From contig OU015570.1 of the NCBI GenBank assembly GCA_907165135.1, positions 1,364,001 to 1,428,000 on the forward strand: a stretch of 64,000 bases of DNA. Direction: 5' to 3'. Shown here piece after piece: positions 23,121 through 34,222 of this stretch (position 1 is the first letter of the stretch; each line of letters starts with the position of its first letter). The DNA is from Oikopleura dioica. Its lineage: Eukaryota > Chordata > Appendicularia > Copelata > Oikopleuridae. Below the pieces are notes generated by a model. The model was not told the DNA's origin. It did not search any database and saw only the letters and a program-made list of their open reading frames with translations. A program made the position numbers and the translations under genes.

Positions 23121-23604
23121 GGTATACATCGGCGCGGCGCCGCTTGCTCGATCCGCTCTCCGCAAGAACCTATTTCTCACGAGGCCGTGTGCGCTCTTTT
23201 GAAAAGAGAGTTATTCTCGCCCGCGCCTCTCCGCTTCCTATTTCTCGCGGCGCGCTCCCGCTGCGCTCTTTACAAATTGCGATGTAAAATTAATGAAAGC
23301 TTAAAACAAAAATCTAAAACACAGAAATTCTAGAGCTGACGATTCTCTACAAGACAGTCAAATTTTCAAAAAATTTGGATGAGAAATTATGGAGAAAATG
23401 TCATTTGAAGGAAACTGGCACTTTTCACATTGTTCCTCTTTGAAAATTGTTTTAATTTTCGATCAGTTTATAGAAGAGACTTTGAGGATTCCAAATCTGT
23501 TTGAATCTCAAGAAAATCTCGATCCGTTCAGATTTTACGGCCTCGTGAGAAATAGGTTCTTGCGGAGCGCGGATCGAGCGAGCGGCGCCGCGCCGATGTA
23601 TACC
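23121..23604. mobile_element. 484-bp element with ~65-bp inverted repeats
   Basis: GGTATACATCGGCGCGGCGC at the left is inverted at the right as GCGCCGATGTATACC; similarity continues inward through CTATTTCTCACGAGGCCGT. TATAC-rich flanks (GGTATACTATGGTATACTAA) precede it. Confidence 0.75.
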
Positions 23605-23616
23605 ATTACCCTTAAA

Positions 23617-23919
23617 GGGGTGGCGGGCGCCCAGGTTCACAATCGGTTGGTTCACAATTTTGTGAACCCGGTTCACAATTTTGTGAACCTGGTTCACAAT
23701 TTCGGTCAAAAAAAGTGACTGAAATTGACTGAAGGCGCGGTTGTAAAGAAAGCTCATAACGTCAAAAATGAGTTTCTCTATGAAATCAGGCGCGGAGCGC
23801 ATACAGACCCCTGATTTCATACTTTTAAAAATTTTGTGAACCGGGTTCACACAGATTGTGAACCGGGTTCACAAAATTGTGAACCTGGTTCACAATTGTG
23901 AACCTGGGCGCCCTACACC
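23617..23919. mobile_element. MITE with GGGGTGGCGGGC/GCCCTACACC ends, copy 1
   Basis: Ends GGGGTGGCGGGCGCCCAGGT and ACCTGGGCGCCCTACACC enclose subterminal GTTCACAATTTTGTGAACC palindromes and a core TCAGGCGCGGAGCGCATA. The second member (50056-50326) has the same ends and core but different subterminal palindromes. Confidence 0.75.
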
Positions 23920-24448
23920 GCATATCGCATATTTCTTTCGCTGAAGAAAGTGTAAATCATGGACTTTTTCCAAATGTGTCTTTTGAATTGAACTCAAGGT
24001 GATTCTTTTTTTTCATTATTTCAAAAATAATATTCGAAGAACACGTCTGAAAAAAGATAAACATGACAAATGCTAAGAAAAACGATATGAAGAGATTCTA
24101 GTGAAGACCTCAAAGAACAGTGACGTGGAGAAGACAATTACTGAGCTTTTTCGATAGAAAAATGGTCTGTAAATTCGTCTGCGTGTATATACACGCCTAT
24201 TTAATGATAGATTGGAACTCTTGGACTCAAATCTATGTGAAAATTTGAAGAGAAAAAATCATCAAAGAGTACCGAAAAAGAGAAATAAAAAGTATCATTT
24301 TTTACCAACTCTTGATTAAACACAAGACATCCCGCAGTCGAATAATATAAGTTTTTTCAGGTGACACTGCAACTTTCAGATATTGAATAGAAATTGAAAG
24401 AAAGTGGTCTTAAAATGGATTTGTTGAGGACATTTTTTATTTTGTTTA

Positions 24449-24535
24449 TTATGTCCGTTTGTTTATAATGTCCGTTTTGTTTATAATGTCCGTTTGTTTA
24501 TAATGTCTGTTTGTTTATAATGTCCGTTAACCGTT
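24449..24535 (+). repeat. 19-bp tandem repeat TGTCCGTTTGTTTATAATG
   Basis: About four to five copies with small indels, inside an AAGGCC-type repeat that resumes on both sides. Confidence 0.8.
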
Positions 24536-24869
24536 GAGGATGACAGATTTTGAGGATTTTCCGAAAAAGTGGCCTTAAAAGGGCAGGCCTTAAAATGGGT
24601 TATCACTGTAAATAAGCTAAAAAATATTGTTTGATACTGTAAAAATGATTTTCTTTTTTAAAATCCGTAGAATTAAGCGCTCCGCGCAATTTGTGGTAGA
24701 AAACTCATTGATCAGATAGGTAACCCTCTCATTTACACGCCTTCTATTGTACCGACAAAATTAAGATATTCGTAGTTTCTAGAACATTTTTGTTATTTTC
24801 GGAGACATTCGGAGACATTCCCAGGGAAAAAGAAAACTCGTGGTAAAGAGGAATTTTTTTAGATTGAAA

Positions 24870-25070
24870 ATGGAAGCTCGTTGGCAGCGCGTGAATTTGC
24901 GCTTGTTCTTGGACAACTTTCTGAATTCGATGCTGGGAGCTTGCTCCATTCGCTTGCGTGAGATTGATTTCTCGCGCCGATGCTGCATTGTGCACTCGTG
25001 TGACAATCACGTGTGCATGAATTGCGCAAGGGAATGCGCGGTCTACCCATATTGCGGGTGGACGATCGAT
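24870..25070 (+). pseudogene. RING-like zinc-finger fragment
   Basis: From ATG 24870 the frame contains CCIVHSCDNHVCMNCARE followed by CAVYPYCGWTID, whose Cys/His spacing resembles the second half of a RING domain. The MITE fragment at 25068-25133 cuts the frame. Further Cys/His-rich coding follows at ~25146-25330 in another frame, overlapping D' on the opposite strand. Probably a broken exon related to the RING genes at 46.9-52 kb. Confidence 0.35.
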
Positions 25071-25133
25071 ACAGTTTTTACCTCTTTTGTGGACTTTTTT
25101 TGTCCCAAATTTTCAAAAAAATGTCCACAAAAG
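25068..25133. mobile_element. Partial TACAGTTTTTACC MITE
   Basis: Begins TACAGTTTTTACCTCTTTTG and includes an ATGTCCACAAAAGAG block like the left end of the MITE at 809-1210; its right terminus is missing. Confidence 0.6.
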
Positions 25134-25318
25134 AGCGTTTAAATTTTTTTCTTCGAAAAATGGCAAATTTCCGACCTCCTGAGGTAGCTTTTGGTGAAAA
25201 AGCATGTGAGCGTCGAAAATGCGAAAAGTCGTGTATCCTAGCAGATGAACCAGGAAGCGTCGACAAGCGATGGTTCGATGGTCACGGGTATTGCGGTTTC
25301 TATCATCATGAATGCGGT

Positions 25319-25640
25319 TTACAGCAGATTGATACTCGCAGTAGAGGGTATAGACGTTGACGTGGTTGTACCCAGGGAAAACAGGAAAATTTCGGCTCGC
25401 TGATCTTCTGGATGACCGTCACGGTCAAAGGTCACGCGGATCGGAATTTTCCCGGCTAGAATGTATGCAGGTGTCACGTTTGCACCAAGAACGTCGGAAA
25501 GAACCTTTAGAGAAATGATACACAAGGTAGAATTAGCCACATTGTCGTCCCGGTCAGCTCGGCGAGTCCCACGCTGGGGATTCACGCTGCAGGCATCGAA
25601 CTCGTACTTGTAAAGAATGTCATCAGCAATGGGCGTTCGA
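25319..25640 (-). pseudogene. D' : diverged homologue of gene D of the 57-63 kb element
   Basis: The minus-strand frame reads ILYKYEFD..., then RRADRDDN..., then IPIRVTFDRDGHPEDQ...FLFSLG. By eye it parallels gene D (ALSKFEYD..., RRAGVHDQ..., LRFRVEGRDVVVPVDF) in the same order and spacing. After a stop at 25319 the same frame continues to resemble D for about 25 codons, so the gene is truncated by mutation and then by the MITE fragment. It is divergent to E' as D is to E. Function unknown; not a family I recognise. Confidence 0.5.
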
Positions 25641-25866
25641 GATATAGTTCACGGCGTGAACTTCACGCCGCCGGGCGAGGTTGTTGAAAAAATGGCAAAA
25701 CGTTTGAAATTTCTTTCAGATAACTCCGCGGAAGTCAAGGAGGAAAACGAGGAGATTTAATTCGAGCTGGTAGGCCAAAGGCATTCATTGTACTATCTAA
25801 ACACTTGTGGTTAGTTCTTTTGAAATGATTTAGGAGAAGAGATAAAATTCTAATAGATTTAGACTT
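25641..25866. promoter_or_regulatory. Divergent intergenic region between D' and E'
   Basis: About 225 bp between two head-to-head genes. Contains a palindrome GTTCACGGCGTGAAC (~25649-25663) and a short frame at ~25692. No TATA box stands out. Confidence 0.35.
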
Positions 25867-26229
25867 ATGCCTCGAAGAAAATCGACGCCAATGAAAATGG
25901 TAACGTCTACGCCGTCGTTTCGTGACCTCGACGACGGATATAAGCCGCCAGAAACCACGAGCATTTTCAATACGGACGATTAGCGCCGAATGACGTCCGG
26001 TAAATTGGATCTGACACGAGACGCCAAGCTCTCAGAAGAGTCTGCACGTGCAAAACACGAGCTAAAAATGGGAGTTCCCCTTGGCCAATTCGTTAACACG
26101 TTCAGCAAGATCGAGGATGTTAAGCCCAACGAGAGCGACACGAAAATCAAAACGCTCATCGGGGCGCTTCGAATCCTGTGCGAAAGAATCGCGAGAGCAG
26201 GAAATATGATCTTTACTGTTGACGAGCAG

Positions 26230-26389
26230 GTAAGAGTGGGACTCGGCTTGGGCAAGACTAGGCAAGACTCTGGGCCAGACTCCTCAAGACTGATCTCTCC
26301 CTATCCTGAGGCCTGAGGTAGCGGGGCATGCTCGGCAGCGCCGGGGGTCTACCCGACCGCCTTGCACACTCCTCCACACTCACCCCCAG
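26230..26389 (+). repeat. Introner-like sequence, copy 1
   Basis: Begins GTAAGAGTGGGACTCGGC and ends TCACCCCCAG, so it carries both splice signals. About 150 bp are nearly identical to 43895-44047 (one indel and one or two substitutions seen). It occupies an intron position that in gene E holds an unrelated 46-bp AT-rich intron. Confidence 0.7.
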
Positions 26390-26833
26390 ATAGTTGAGAT
26401 TGTGTTTATTTTGAAAATTTGACAGAATAATAAATAAAGAACAGTAATTTTTGTGAAAGATAAATTTAACATGACCTATCAATAATTGTTTGGAGTAGTG
26501 ATCGCGCGTCCCGAAATTCTCAGGAGTGGTCGCGAGACGCTGAGAACGAAATTATCGGAAAATGTCTCTAGAACCCCTGAGCATCCCGCGTCGCGCGATC
26601 AGAACTCAAAAACACTCCATTCGGATTTTTATCCTGCTCGCGCGAGGACCGATTTTCGAAAACACGCCAGCTCCCGCCCGATTGGTGCGTTCGCACGCAC
26701 AATCTTGAGCGGTGAGCGGCACTCATCGGTTCCTCAGCGCTAGAGCGGATATTTTTCCTGCACTCTTTGTCTCTGTCAGGATGTTGCGGAAAATTTTCAC
26801 CTATTATATTTAGACTGCATGCGATAATCGCGG
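26390..26833. other. Interior of E' with no assigned exon
   Basis: A short exon equivalent to E exon 2 should lie here. GAAATTCTCAG followed by GAGTGGTCGCGAGAC (~26515-26548) is one candidate acceptor. Nothing can be confirmed. Confidence 0.3.
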
Positions 26834-27527
26834 ATGAGAGAATTAAATCCAGCGGAAGCCGATGCCTGTAGCTGGCTGCGCCAGAACTCGAAGTTCTGGG
26901 GATCGTTATGCATTAACCAGTGGCAAATCAACCCGAACACCCAGTTTTACGTCGTCGACCTGTTCTCGCGAACTAGCGGCGACGGCCCGGCGTTTGATCC
27001 CACCCAACGTGATCACGCGGGCGCAGCTCGGCTATATGCCCGTAAGAACTGGTTCCCTCTAAAACTGGAAGTCTCAGAAGACGAAATCGCAATCTGCCTG
27101 GTCTCAATCGAAATCAGGTAACATTACACACCTTCTTCCTACAGTTTAAGACCCGTTTGAGGCTTCGGATTAGCCTCGAGGGCGTTTTGGAACGTTGTTT
27201 TGATTATAAGCCTCCTCAGGTTCTAGAAAAGGTGGAAACCAGGGTTAGCTCGCAAGCCGAGCTAATCAACGGACCGACTCAGGACACCCAAACTTTCCAA
27301 AACAAAGCGAGTTCTAGAACCTCCCGCGCTAACCTCTCGACTCTAGCCTGCGAAAATCCGTTGCGTACTAAAACCAATAACGAGTTATAATGGCCGAATT
27401 ACACGTTTATTGTCACGGGAATTTAACACTTGTTGACAAAGCCACCTGACCTCGCGGTCAGGCGGCAGTAAGAGGCAGAATTATCTTTAGATGATATAGC
27501 ACTAATGGGCATAAGAACTCAGGTCAG

Positions 27528-27965
27528 TTACGCGCGAATAGAAAAGGGGAGATCTTGCGCAATGCATCGCTCCACCTCAAGGTGCAGATTCAGGACAGCT
27601 TGTCGGATGGCTCCGAAAGGAGTTCGTCGAGGCTGGGTTCGCCACCATTCATCGGAGAGTCGATTGGCGATTCGGCGGCCCTCGCGTCGTAGCTAAAGTA
27701 GCGTTTAAATAACCTTTTATAATAAAAGAAACAAATATATAGTTTGTAGAAATTATTTTGATCATTTCGGGAAACTTACGTAAACAGCAGTGGCGCCGAA
27801 CGATCGGAAATCGTCGGGAGAAGGGGAATCCTCGAGAATCTCTCGGATGTCACTGACGAATTGTTCTGCATCTCGGCAGTAGTCGCGGATGTCTCTCAAC
27901 TCTCCGAAGGAGGCGATCTCGCCGCTCGCGACGAGCTCGTTGATCTTGTCTGCAATTCCACTCAT
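27528..27965 (-). CDS. Gene F, spliced, 116 aa, unknown
   Basis: Exon 1 is 27780-27965 from ATG (62 codons, MSGIADKINELVASGEIASF), then a GT-AG intron 27693-27779 (GTAAGTTTCCC...GCTACTTTAG), then exon 2 27528-27692 in phase to a stop. The 116-residue product is helical and charged: an acidic first half (RDAEQFVSDIREILEDSPSP) and a basic second half (LRREGRRIANRLSDEWWRTQ). No family recognised. A TATA box lies ~75 bp upstream on the same strand. It lies between E' and G; GC-rich codon use matches those neighbours. Confidence 0.7.
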
Positions 27966-28036
27966 GGAAAATTAAAAAAGTGTCTTTGCGATTCTTTGGG
28001 CTCCGAGGAGTGAGGCCGGCGACGGCCCACCCTCGG

Positions 28037-28043
28037 TTTTATA
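28037..28043 (-). promoter_or_regulatory. TATA box of gene F
   Basis: TATAAAA on the minus strand, 72-78 bp before the F start codon, in the gap between divergent genes F and G. Confidence 0.6.
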
Positions 28044-28109
28044 CCAAATTTGTGAATCATAAGCAAAATTTCGAACCTCGCCCGCCCTGGGAGTCGGCGT
28101 TAACCTTTC

Positions 28110-31100
28110 ATGAGCTTATCACCGATACAGCGCCTTGAACGGGTCACTGGCGGCCCTAAAGAATTCCGATCGACGGAAACGCATGATTCAGCACAAAAAG
28201 CTAACGTTTCTTTTAGTACGATGGAACTGGCGACACACATAAGGAGTTGGATTACCTATGTTAGCCCGGCGAAGGCTTTGAATAAAGATATCCTTTGGTC
28301 CCTCCCTTCAAACAATGATGGAAAAGTTTTCACGACGGAAGAGCTTAGTGGTCAAGCAGAACTTGCGAAAGTTCTGTTTGACACTCAAACGGATTCAAGC
28401 CCAAAAATTTGGAATCTGAAGGTCGAGCAATTCATCGCGCATCAAAATGACGAATCCGACTCAGTTAGATCCCTAATTGCCAATTCGATCAGCCCGCTTT
28501 TTACTATTAAAAGAAGCGGCACAAGAATCGTCGCACCGCAAATAGCTTCCGAATTTCTTTCAAAAGATCAGGCCGAAGAAGTTCTTGAAGAGTGGCTTTC
28601 GTTCCAAGAGTCAGACCAGCCGGCAGGAAAAGTGAACATGAACATTCTGAGCCTCGTGAGCTCGCGAGAGCTCAACGAGGTGGCTCAGCTCATCAAAGAA
28701 AAATACGTCAACGCTAAAACGCCGGCTGCGATCTACAGGGAGCTTGCGGCTTTGCTATGGAGAAAGCTTGGCGTAGGCTTCGCTGACTTCGAAGACATCA
28801 ACGGGTTCGCGGCGGCTCTCGCGAGCCGTACCACGGACCCAATTGATCACCACAAAGGAGCAGAAAAGATCAAAGTGGAACTTAGCCTCTTCGTGGAAGA
28901 ATTCAAGCTGAAAGAAGGCTTCGAATCCTTCTGGGTTCAACTTATTCACGTCGTCCGCATCGGTACGGAATGGGCACATCAATGGGCTTCGACGTTCAAC
29001 CAAGGATCCACCCCACCAGGCATCTTCGCATGCCTCAACCTTCTCGACTGGTTTAACCCTCCCTACAGCCCTTCGGACAACTATTCAAGGGTCCCAGCTC
29101 ACGCCCAACAAATGCTCAAAGACGTCGGTGACTTTGCCTTTTGGGTAATATACGGCAACGAGCCGATCAAGTTTCTCATCCTGCCGGAAAAGATCATGAA
29201 CCCGAATCAGGTTAAATACTTGATGAGAATTGGTCGCCTAATCGCAAGAGCCATTTTTGATGCAGAAGAACTGACCTCAGCAGTCGCGAACCTCGAGGAA
29301 ACGATCAGGGCGAATAGCAGGGAAAACCTGGCCCCAGTTGTCAAAAGCTGGGACAAGTTCGTCAAGGAATTGAAGAAACAAGCTCGGGAAATTGAATCGA
29401 CAGAAAAAACGGCTTTGAGCGTCCACATCCTTCCCCAGGCCTTCAAAACTCAAAGAAAAAAGATCATCGGCTGGAATCTATACAAATTCATCGTCAGATC
29501 CTCGCGGGTCTCAACGATGGAGATGTTAGACAGATACTTTACCTGGTTCGATTCCGAAGTCGTTGCCCCAGAAGACCCGAACTGCGAAAAATACAAGTGG
29601 TTTCTCGAAATTGCGCCGAGGAGACGACTCGAAAAGAATGAACAGCTCTCAGGACCCCTTTTCGACAGAGAAAAAGCCTACAGCGACAACGATAACTGTG
29701 CCTTCGTCGGATGCGTAGCAGCCTCGGTCGGTTTTTCACTGCCAGACGGGGAAACAGCAGTTCCCGCCTGTGATTTTCACATCCTCATCACCTCTGAAGT
29801 CGCCTTCAGAGAGAGGAATCGGCTGCTGACAACGATAGTCCCGACAATAGACGGTCTCAAGGTGGAAATAGCCGGTAAAAGACTGGAGAAAGTGGTCCCT
29901 TGGGGCACTGCGAGCCCTGAAATGAGAACAAGGATGATGTTCGAAGTCGTCAACTCGTTCATCAACAGAGCGGGCCCCGGAGTCATGCCGATATACTTCG
30001 CGAGGCTGATTTCGCTGAGGATTTCTACTGGCGCAAAGTTACCATGGGACACTCGAGGAAGTGAAAAAGGGTGGTGAGTGGAGAACCGCGAGGTCCTCCA
30101 CCAAGTCCACCCCGTGCCTCTTCTTCATCTTTCACAAAACAAGAGGACTTTCGAGAGTTTGGGAAGAAGACCCAGTGCTCGTTGTCAACATTGGGGACCG
30201 CTGCCACAAAATGACAACGACGGACAAGCCGACAAGAGAATACCTCGAGTCAATTGGCCTTCCTCACTACTTCAACTTGGGCGAAATCAAGACACGATTG
30301 AACCTCAAGATGCACAATATGGCAAGAAATGGAAATTACCCAGAGTTTCCGCTGCTCCACTCCATCGAACATGACTACCCCACACTGAAGATAGTCATCC
30401 TTGTCCCCCATCGTACTTGCTGATGATTAAGAAACATCTCAAGTTAGCCCAAGAACCCAGCCTTCCCGAGTCCAAAATCATCATCATCACAAACAAAGTC
30501 AAAGACAACGTGCTTCACTACTACGAGAAGCACGTGGCCGGCAAGACAACCGCTTTCCTCCACCCGCAGCTTGCTCAAGACAGCTGTTTTCCAAGCTTTC
30601 CCCAAGATGGCAGCCTGGCATGGCCTTCCATTTTCTACACGGCAATCTCGGATGATAAGAGCTCGGGTTTAAACCCGGAAAACCTTTTCGGACAAGCTCT
30701 TTGAAACCCTTCAGCACGCGGCAGGGGCTCCGAACTTGACAAAGACGAGCGAGCGGCAGACTTCGCTTCCTTTTTAATCGAGTGGAAGGCCCGCGAGGGC
30801 CTCCACTTGGTCGAATTGGACAATGGAGACTTAAGTTATGCAGCCGCGCCAAAATTCGAATGGGCGCCTACGAAGGAAGAATTCTTCGTTTTAACAACGT
30901 TGACGACGTCGCCGGAAAAACGCCTGGCTCAATACGCCATGAGAATCCGTTCTCGAGAAAGAGATTTTATTTGGTTTATTGATGCCGAATCTTCGATCTC
31001 TCGAAACCTTCGAAGAGACCCACGTCTCACCGCCGAGTTGGCGACAACATGGTTTGAGAAGTGGATTCGCGAGTTCCCTTCTCGAACCACGAACCCAAGA

Positions 31101-32663
31101 TTTAGAGTCGATCTCGAATACTGGCTCGAGATCTTCTGTAACAGAAGTTACGCGAGCGACCCTGACAACCGCCACCAACTCCAACAAACCAGATCAGACC
31201 ATCCAAATCCTCCTGCTCTCAACCCTTACTTTCAAGTCAGAGGGGAATCCTTGCTTCACGGCAGAGAGAGAATCGCGGAATACGACTTACTCCCAGTGCC
31301 GACTCCAACCCCGTCGATAGCCTCGTCAGAAACATCGGACGCATCGAAGGTATCAGCCGCGTCGTCAACGACTTCTTCTCCACCGAGAACCCCGGGGACA
31401 GTCGTCACGCGAGTAACGACTCCCGCCCCACCAACGTGGTTCTTGGAAGCGGAACAGACTCTCGATAACAACGAGGACAGAATCGACCTTGAGAGAGAAA
31501 TTCAAGATCGAAAGAAAAGAACGGACGAGCGTCGAAGGGTTAAAAAGCCCGAAAACGTCCCTGTTCCTGAGCCTCAAAAACGAGGAAACGATGAAGGCCA
31601 GGATTCCCCAGGCACAAAAGCGCACAAGGGCGAACCGAAAAAACCCGACTCATGGTGGAGAAGAGCGGATACGAAGTTTCCAACGACAAGATCGACCGAT
31701 TCTGATTCGTCAGATGGAGGGAGACCACAGTTCCCGAAGACAATGCGAATTGTCTTCAACAGTGGGAACACCAACAATCCGCAAGAAGCTCCTCGGGGCA
31801 TCGCTAATAGGCACTCACGCCGCTACGCCGAAATTCTGCGAAACCTGTCGCTCAGACAGTTGGACAAGGATCTTCTTAAAGTGGTGGATACTTATGCATC
31901 TCACGAAATCTGGGAAGAGCTTGAAAGCGTCAACCTCGGCAACCGTCCAGCTCTGGTTCTTAAGGACCAAAAAGGCCGACCATGGATGGCGAAAAGAATG
32001 ACGACTCGAGAAGTATACTTCGATGAAGAAGCGGAGGAAGTTCTTGAGTTTGAAGCTCTTTCGAGCGAAGAGGAAACTGAAGGCCAAGATCGCCCCGCCA
32101 GGTCAGCCTTCGCAGGCGGCCTGCCGAGGGTTGAACGTCGCCAAGATGAGAAAATCAGAAAAGTCACGTCAAACACCAGAGCCCCTCAAAACAGGGATTT
32201 TAGACTCAACGAGAGGGGCCAGGGGCTGCCGATCGTAAGAAAACCAAAATCAAAGAAGCTGAGCAAGAAGAAAGGAAAGAGGGAAGCGCTAAAAAAGTTG
32301 AGAAAGAACATGGTGACGGAAAACGACCTAATTGACCGATCACAAATCAACACCCAGGCGCTTTCCGTTGCTCAGCGGGCAGCCATCAAGAAAGCAGCGT
32401 CGATCATCTCGGCAAAAACGTTCATGCCAAATAAAGCCGACGAACAAGGAGAAATTCTCTTTAAGATCCTCCTCGATATGCCAGCAGAAACTTCGCAGTT
32501 TCTAGCTGACATTGAACGGCAGTTTGGCGACATCAATGGCGCCGCCGTCAGGAACCAGATCTTCAAAGAATCACGAAGAAGAGAAGAACAGGGCTTGCCC
32601 ATCATCCTTCACTGCTTCGCGAGAGACTTCTTCCCATCATTCGACTCAGATGAGGATGAGTAA
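28110..32663 (+). CDS. Gene G, ~1,500-codon unknown protein, interrupted
   Basis: From ATG 28110 the frame is open for 655 codons to 30077. Between ~30062 and ~30405 the coding frame is the +1 frame, then the original frame resumes at ~30408 and runs, with one TGA (30702-30704), to 32663. The two shifts sit at GAAAAAGGG and GTCCCCCATC and cancel, so one protein of ~1,517 codons is likely. The first ~650 residues are helical, with no recognised domain. The last ~600 include a Ser/Thr/Pro linker, an acidic EEEAEE-type stretch, a basic KSKKLSKKKGKREALKK segment and an acidic SFDSDEDE end. No polymerase, helicase or integrase motif was seen. GC-richer than the surrounding DNA, with H downstream on the same strand. 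Confidence 0.6.
30782..30806 (+). other. GNRA-loop hairpin inside gene G
   Basis: GTGGAAGGCCC-GCGA-GGGCCTCCAC forms a 10-11 bp stem with a GCGA tetraloop (one bulge). It lies ~80 nt after the in-frame TGA of G. Confidence 0.6.
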
Positions 32664-33121
32664 AATTATTTATGCCATACACCCACAAATTTACTGCAAC
32701 CAAGTTACCTCTCGCAAAATACGTTTTTAAGTTCAAATTCGGCCTGTCAATGTTACTGTAACATTCCTGTTTATTGCCAAAAGCCCGCGAGGGCTTTTGG
32801 ATTACTTTCTTTATTACTCAAATTCTAAATTCCCTTCTTCCTGTACTCGACCCTCCTTGTGTCTAATCAATATGCTCGAGCGCCTCAACTCGTCGTTTCT
32901 CGACTGTCCAGTAAGTCCCAGAGATGGGCATGAACCTTCAGGAAACGACTAAGTTGTTCCGGAGCCAATAAGCTGTAAGCTCGACATAAAGTTTAGTCAC
33001 AGGGAAGTGATAGTTACAAGTGTTAAAATTAAGAACGAATAAATCATTCATGTGAAAGGAAAATTAAAAAGCAAATGAATATTTCAAACTTAACTCGCGA
33101 AACATCATCTTAAGCTTTAGA
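32664..33121. other. G-H intergenic region
   Basis: Apart from the hairpin, AT-rich with an AATAAAT at ~33039; no gene seen. Confidence 0.4.
32777..32800 (+). other. Perfect GNRA-loop hairpin downstream of gene G
   Basis: CCAAAAGCCC-GCGA-GGGCTTTTGG is a perfect 10-bp stem with a GCGA loop, 114 nt after the G stop, followed by a pyrimidine-rich stretch. It does not match the metazoan histone 3' stem-loop consensus. May mark the 3' end of the G transcript. Confidence 0.6.
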
Positions 33122-34219
33122 ATGCCACCCAAAAAGGCCGAGATCCCGTCTATCGACGACGTTCTCGCTCAATCGGCGTCGGCAACTAATTCCCCGCCGG
33201 CACCTGAACAAAAGCCAAAGGTGAACATCAAAACCAAGTCCACTAAGGCCAAGGAAATGGCAGCAGCTCTTCAAGACTCCACGACGGTCAAAAACATCTT
33301 AGACCGCTTGGACATCATCGAGAAAGAACAACTCGAAATCACGGCGGAGCTTGACCGCGAGGTCAAGCCACCCGCCGTCGATAATCAGACAGAAGATCGG
33401 CTACTCAAAATCGAGAAACAATTGCCAAGCTTGCACCGGAAGAGCAGGATCTCCTGCGTCATTGGTGAGCGCTTGTGCCCCGAGGAGTTCACGGTGGCAC
33501 TACGAGACATCGAATCGGAAACAGAACGATTCCGCAAGGAAGCCAACATCACCTTCGCCCAGGCCATTAAGGTTCAGGCTCTTTTTGGCGAAAACCTAGC
33601 TTTGGCCATCAGTAAGGAAATGGCTACTCTTTACAGGATGACCAATGTCAACTTGAAATCCAAGAGGAACGTCTACAGCGATGCCGAACTCGCCGTGATG
33701 AAGATCAACGGCCAAGGGGATGATAAGATCCTCTTGGAAGAGTTCAAGTGGCTCTCGCAGATCCTGTTTGAAATCAAAGGGGAAAACCCAGTTACATCTC
33801 TAGTCGCGTTGTCGATCAAGGATGGCTTAGCTGCCTTGGCGCAATCGGCTTACGTGATGATCATGAAGGACCTCCGAGCCTGGCTGTTGGACCCGGAGTC
33901 TTTGTCCCCACAAAAGCTTACGAAGATCGCCACCAACCTCCGAAAGGACCTCGCGGTCCTTTTCGGAAAAAAATCACAAGGGGTCCTTCGCCTGGACGAG
34001 TTCCTCAAAGTGGCAACGAACAAGGCCCATGACATCAGCAAGCAACAGGCGATGGAGCTCATCCGACAGTTTTTTCCCATGATGGACGAAATGAGCCCTC
34101 GAACCTATGTTGCTCTGGGTTTTGAAACGATCGACAAGAACATCGAAGCGGGATTGCAGAACTGGGAAGCCGCGAAAAGGAAAGAACTAAAACTTCGGAT
34201 TCACAGTTTAAACATGTAA
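33122..34219 (+). CDS. Gene H, 365 aa, helical protein of unknown function
   Basis: ATG 33122 to TAA 34217-34219. The N-terminus is Pro/Lys-rich (MPPKKAEIPSIDDVL...), a probable coiled coil lies around residues 55-100 (ILDRLDIIEKEQLEITAEL), and the rest is mixed helical. After the TAA the same frame still looks coding for ~45 codons (NPVPAPKPQPSQQLEEDEF), so the natural C-terminus may be longer. A GNRA hairpin sits four bases after the stop. Codon use matches G, F and E'. No family recognised; structural or nucleoprotein-cofactor roles are guesses only. Confidence 0.65.
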   Translation: MPPKKAEIPSIDDVLAQSASATNSPPAPEQKPKVNIKTKSTKAKEMAAALQDSTTVKNILDRLDIIEKEQLEITAELDREVKPPAVDNQTEDRLLKIEKQLPSLHRKSRISCVIGERLCPEEFTVALRDIESETERFRKEANITFAQAIKVQALFGENLALAISKEMATLYRMTNVNLKSKRNVYSDAELAVMKINGQGDDKILLEEFKWLSQILFEIKGENPVTSLVALSIKDGLAALAQSAYVMIMKDLRAWLLDPESLSPQKLTKIATNLRKDLAVLFGKKSQGVLRLDEFLKVATNKAHDISKQQAMELIRQFFPMMDEMSPRTYVALGFETIDKNIEAGLQNWEAAKRKELKLRIHSLNM

Positions 34220-34222
34220 TTC

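Larger units (their letters stand above)
25867..27390 (+). pseudogene. E' : E-family gene (second copy), broken
   Basis: Exon 1 starts at ATG 25867 and runs in one frame to 26229, interrupted by a single TAG at 25981-25983. Its end (LKMGVPLGQFVNTF...VKPNESDTKIKTL...NMIFTVDEQ) parallels exon 1 of E (LRIGVRLNKFIDIL...FKLNENDREVAAF...NALFLEEE). An intron begins at exactly the equivalent position (26230), but here it starts with the ~150-bp sequence also found at 43895. Later coding segments are 26834-27117 (donor GTAACATT) and 27145-27390. The Gly/Arg tail of E is absent. The role may be RNA or capsid binding by analogy with E; inference only. Confidence 0.55.

Noticed and set aside
24449-24535. 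CRISPR-like array
   Set aside because: A 19-bp direct tandem repeat without spacers, in eukaryotic DNA; a simple minisatellite.
32777-32800. Bacterial rho-independent terminator or histone 3' stem-loop
   Set aside because: The window is eukaryotic (introns, TATA boxes) and the stem does not match the histone consensus; kept only as a hairpin of unknown role.
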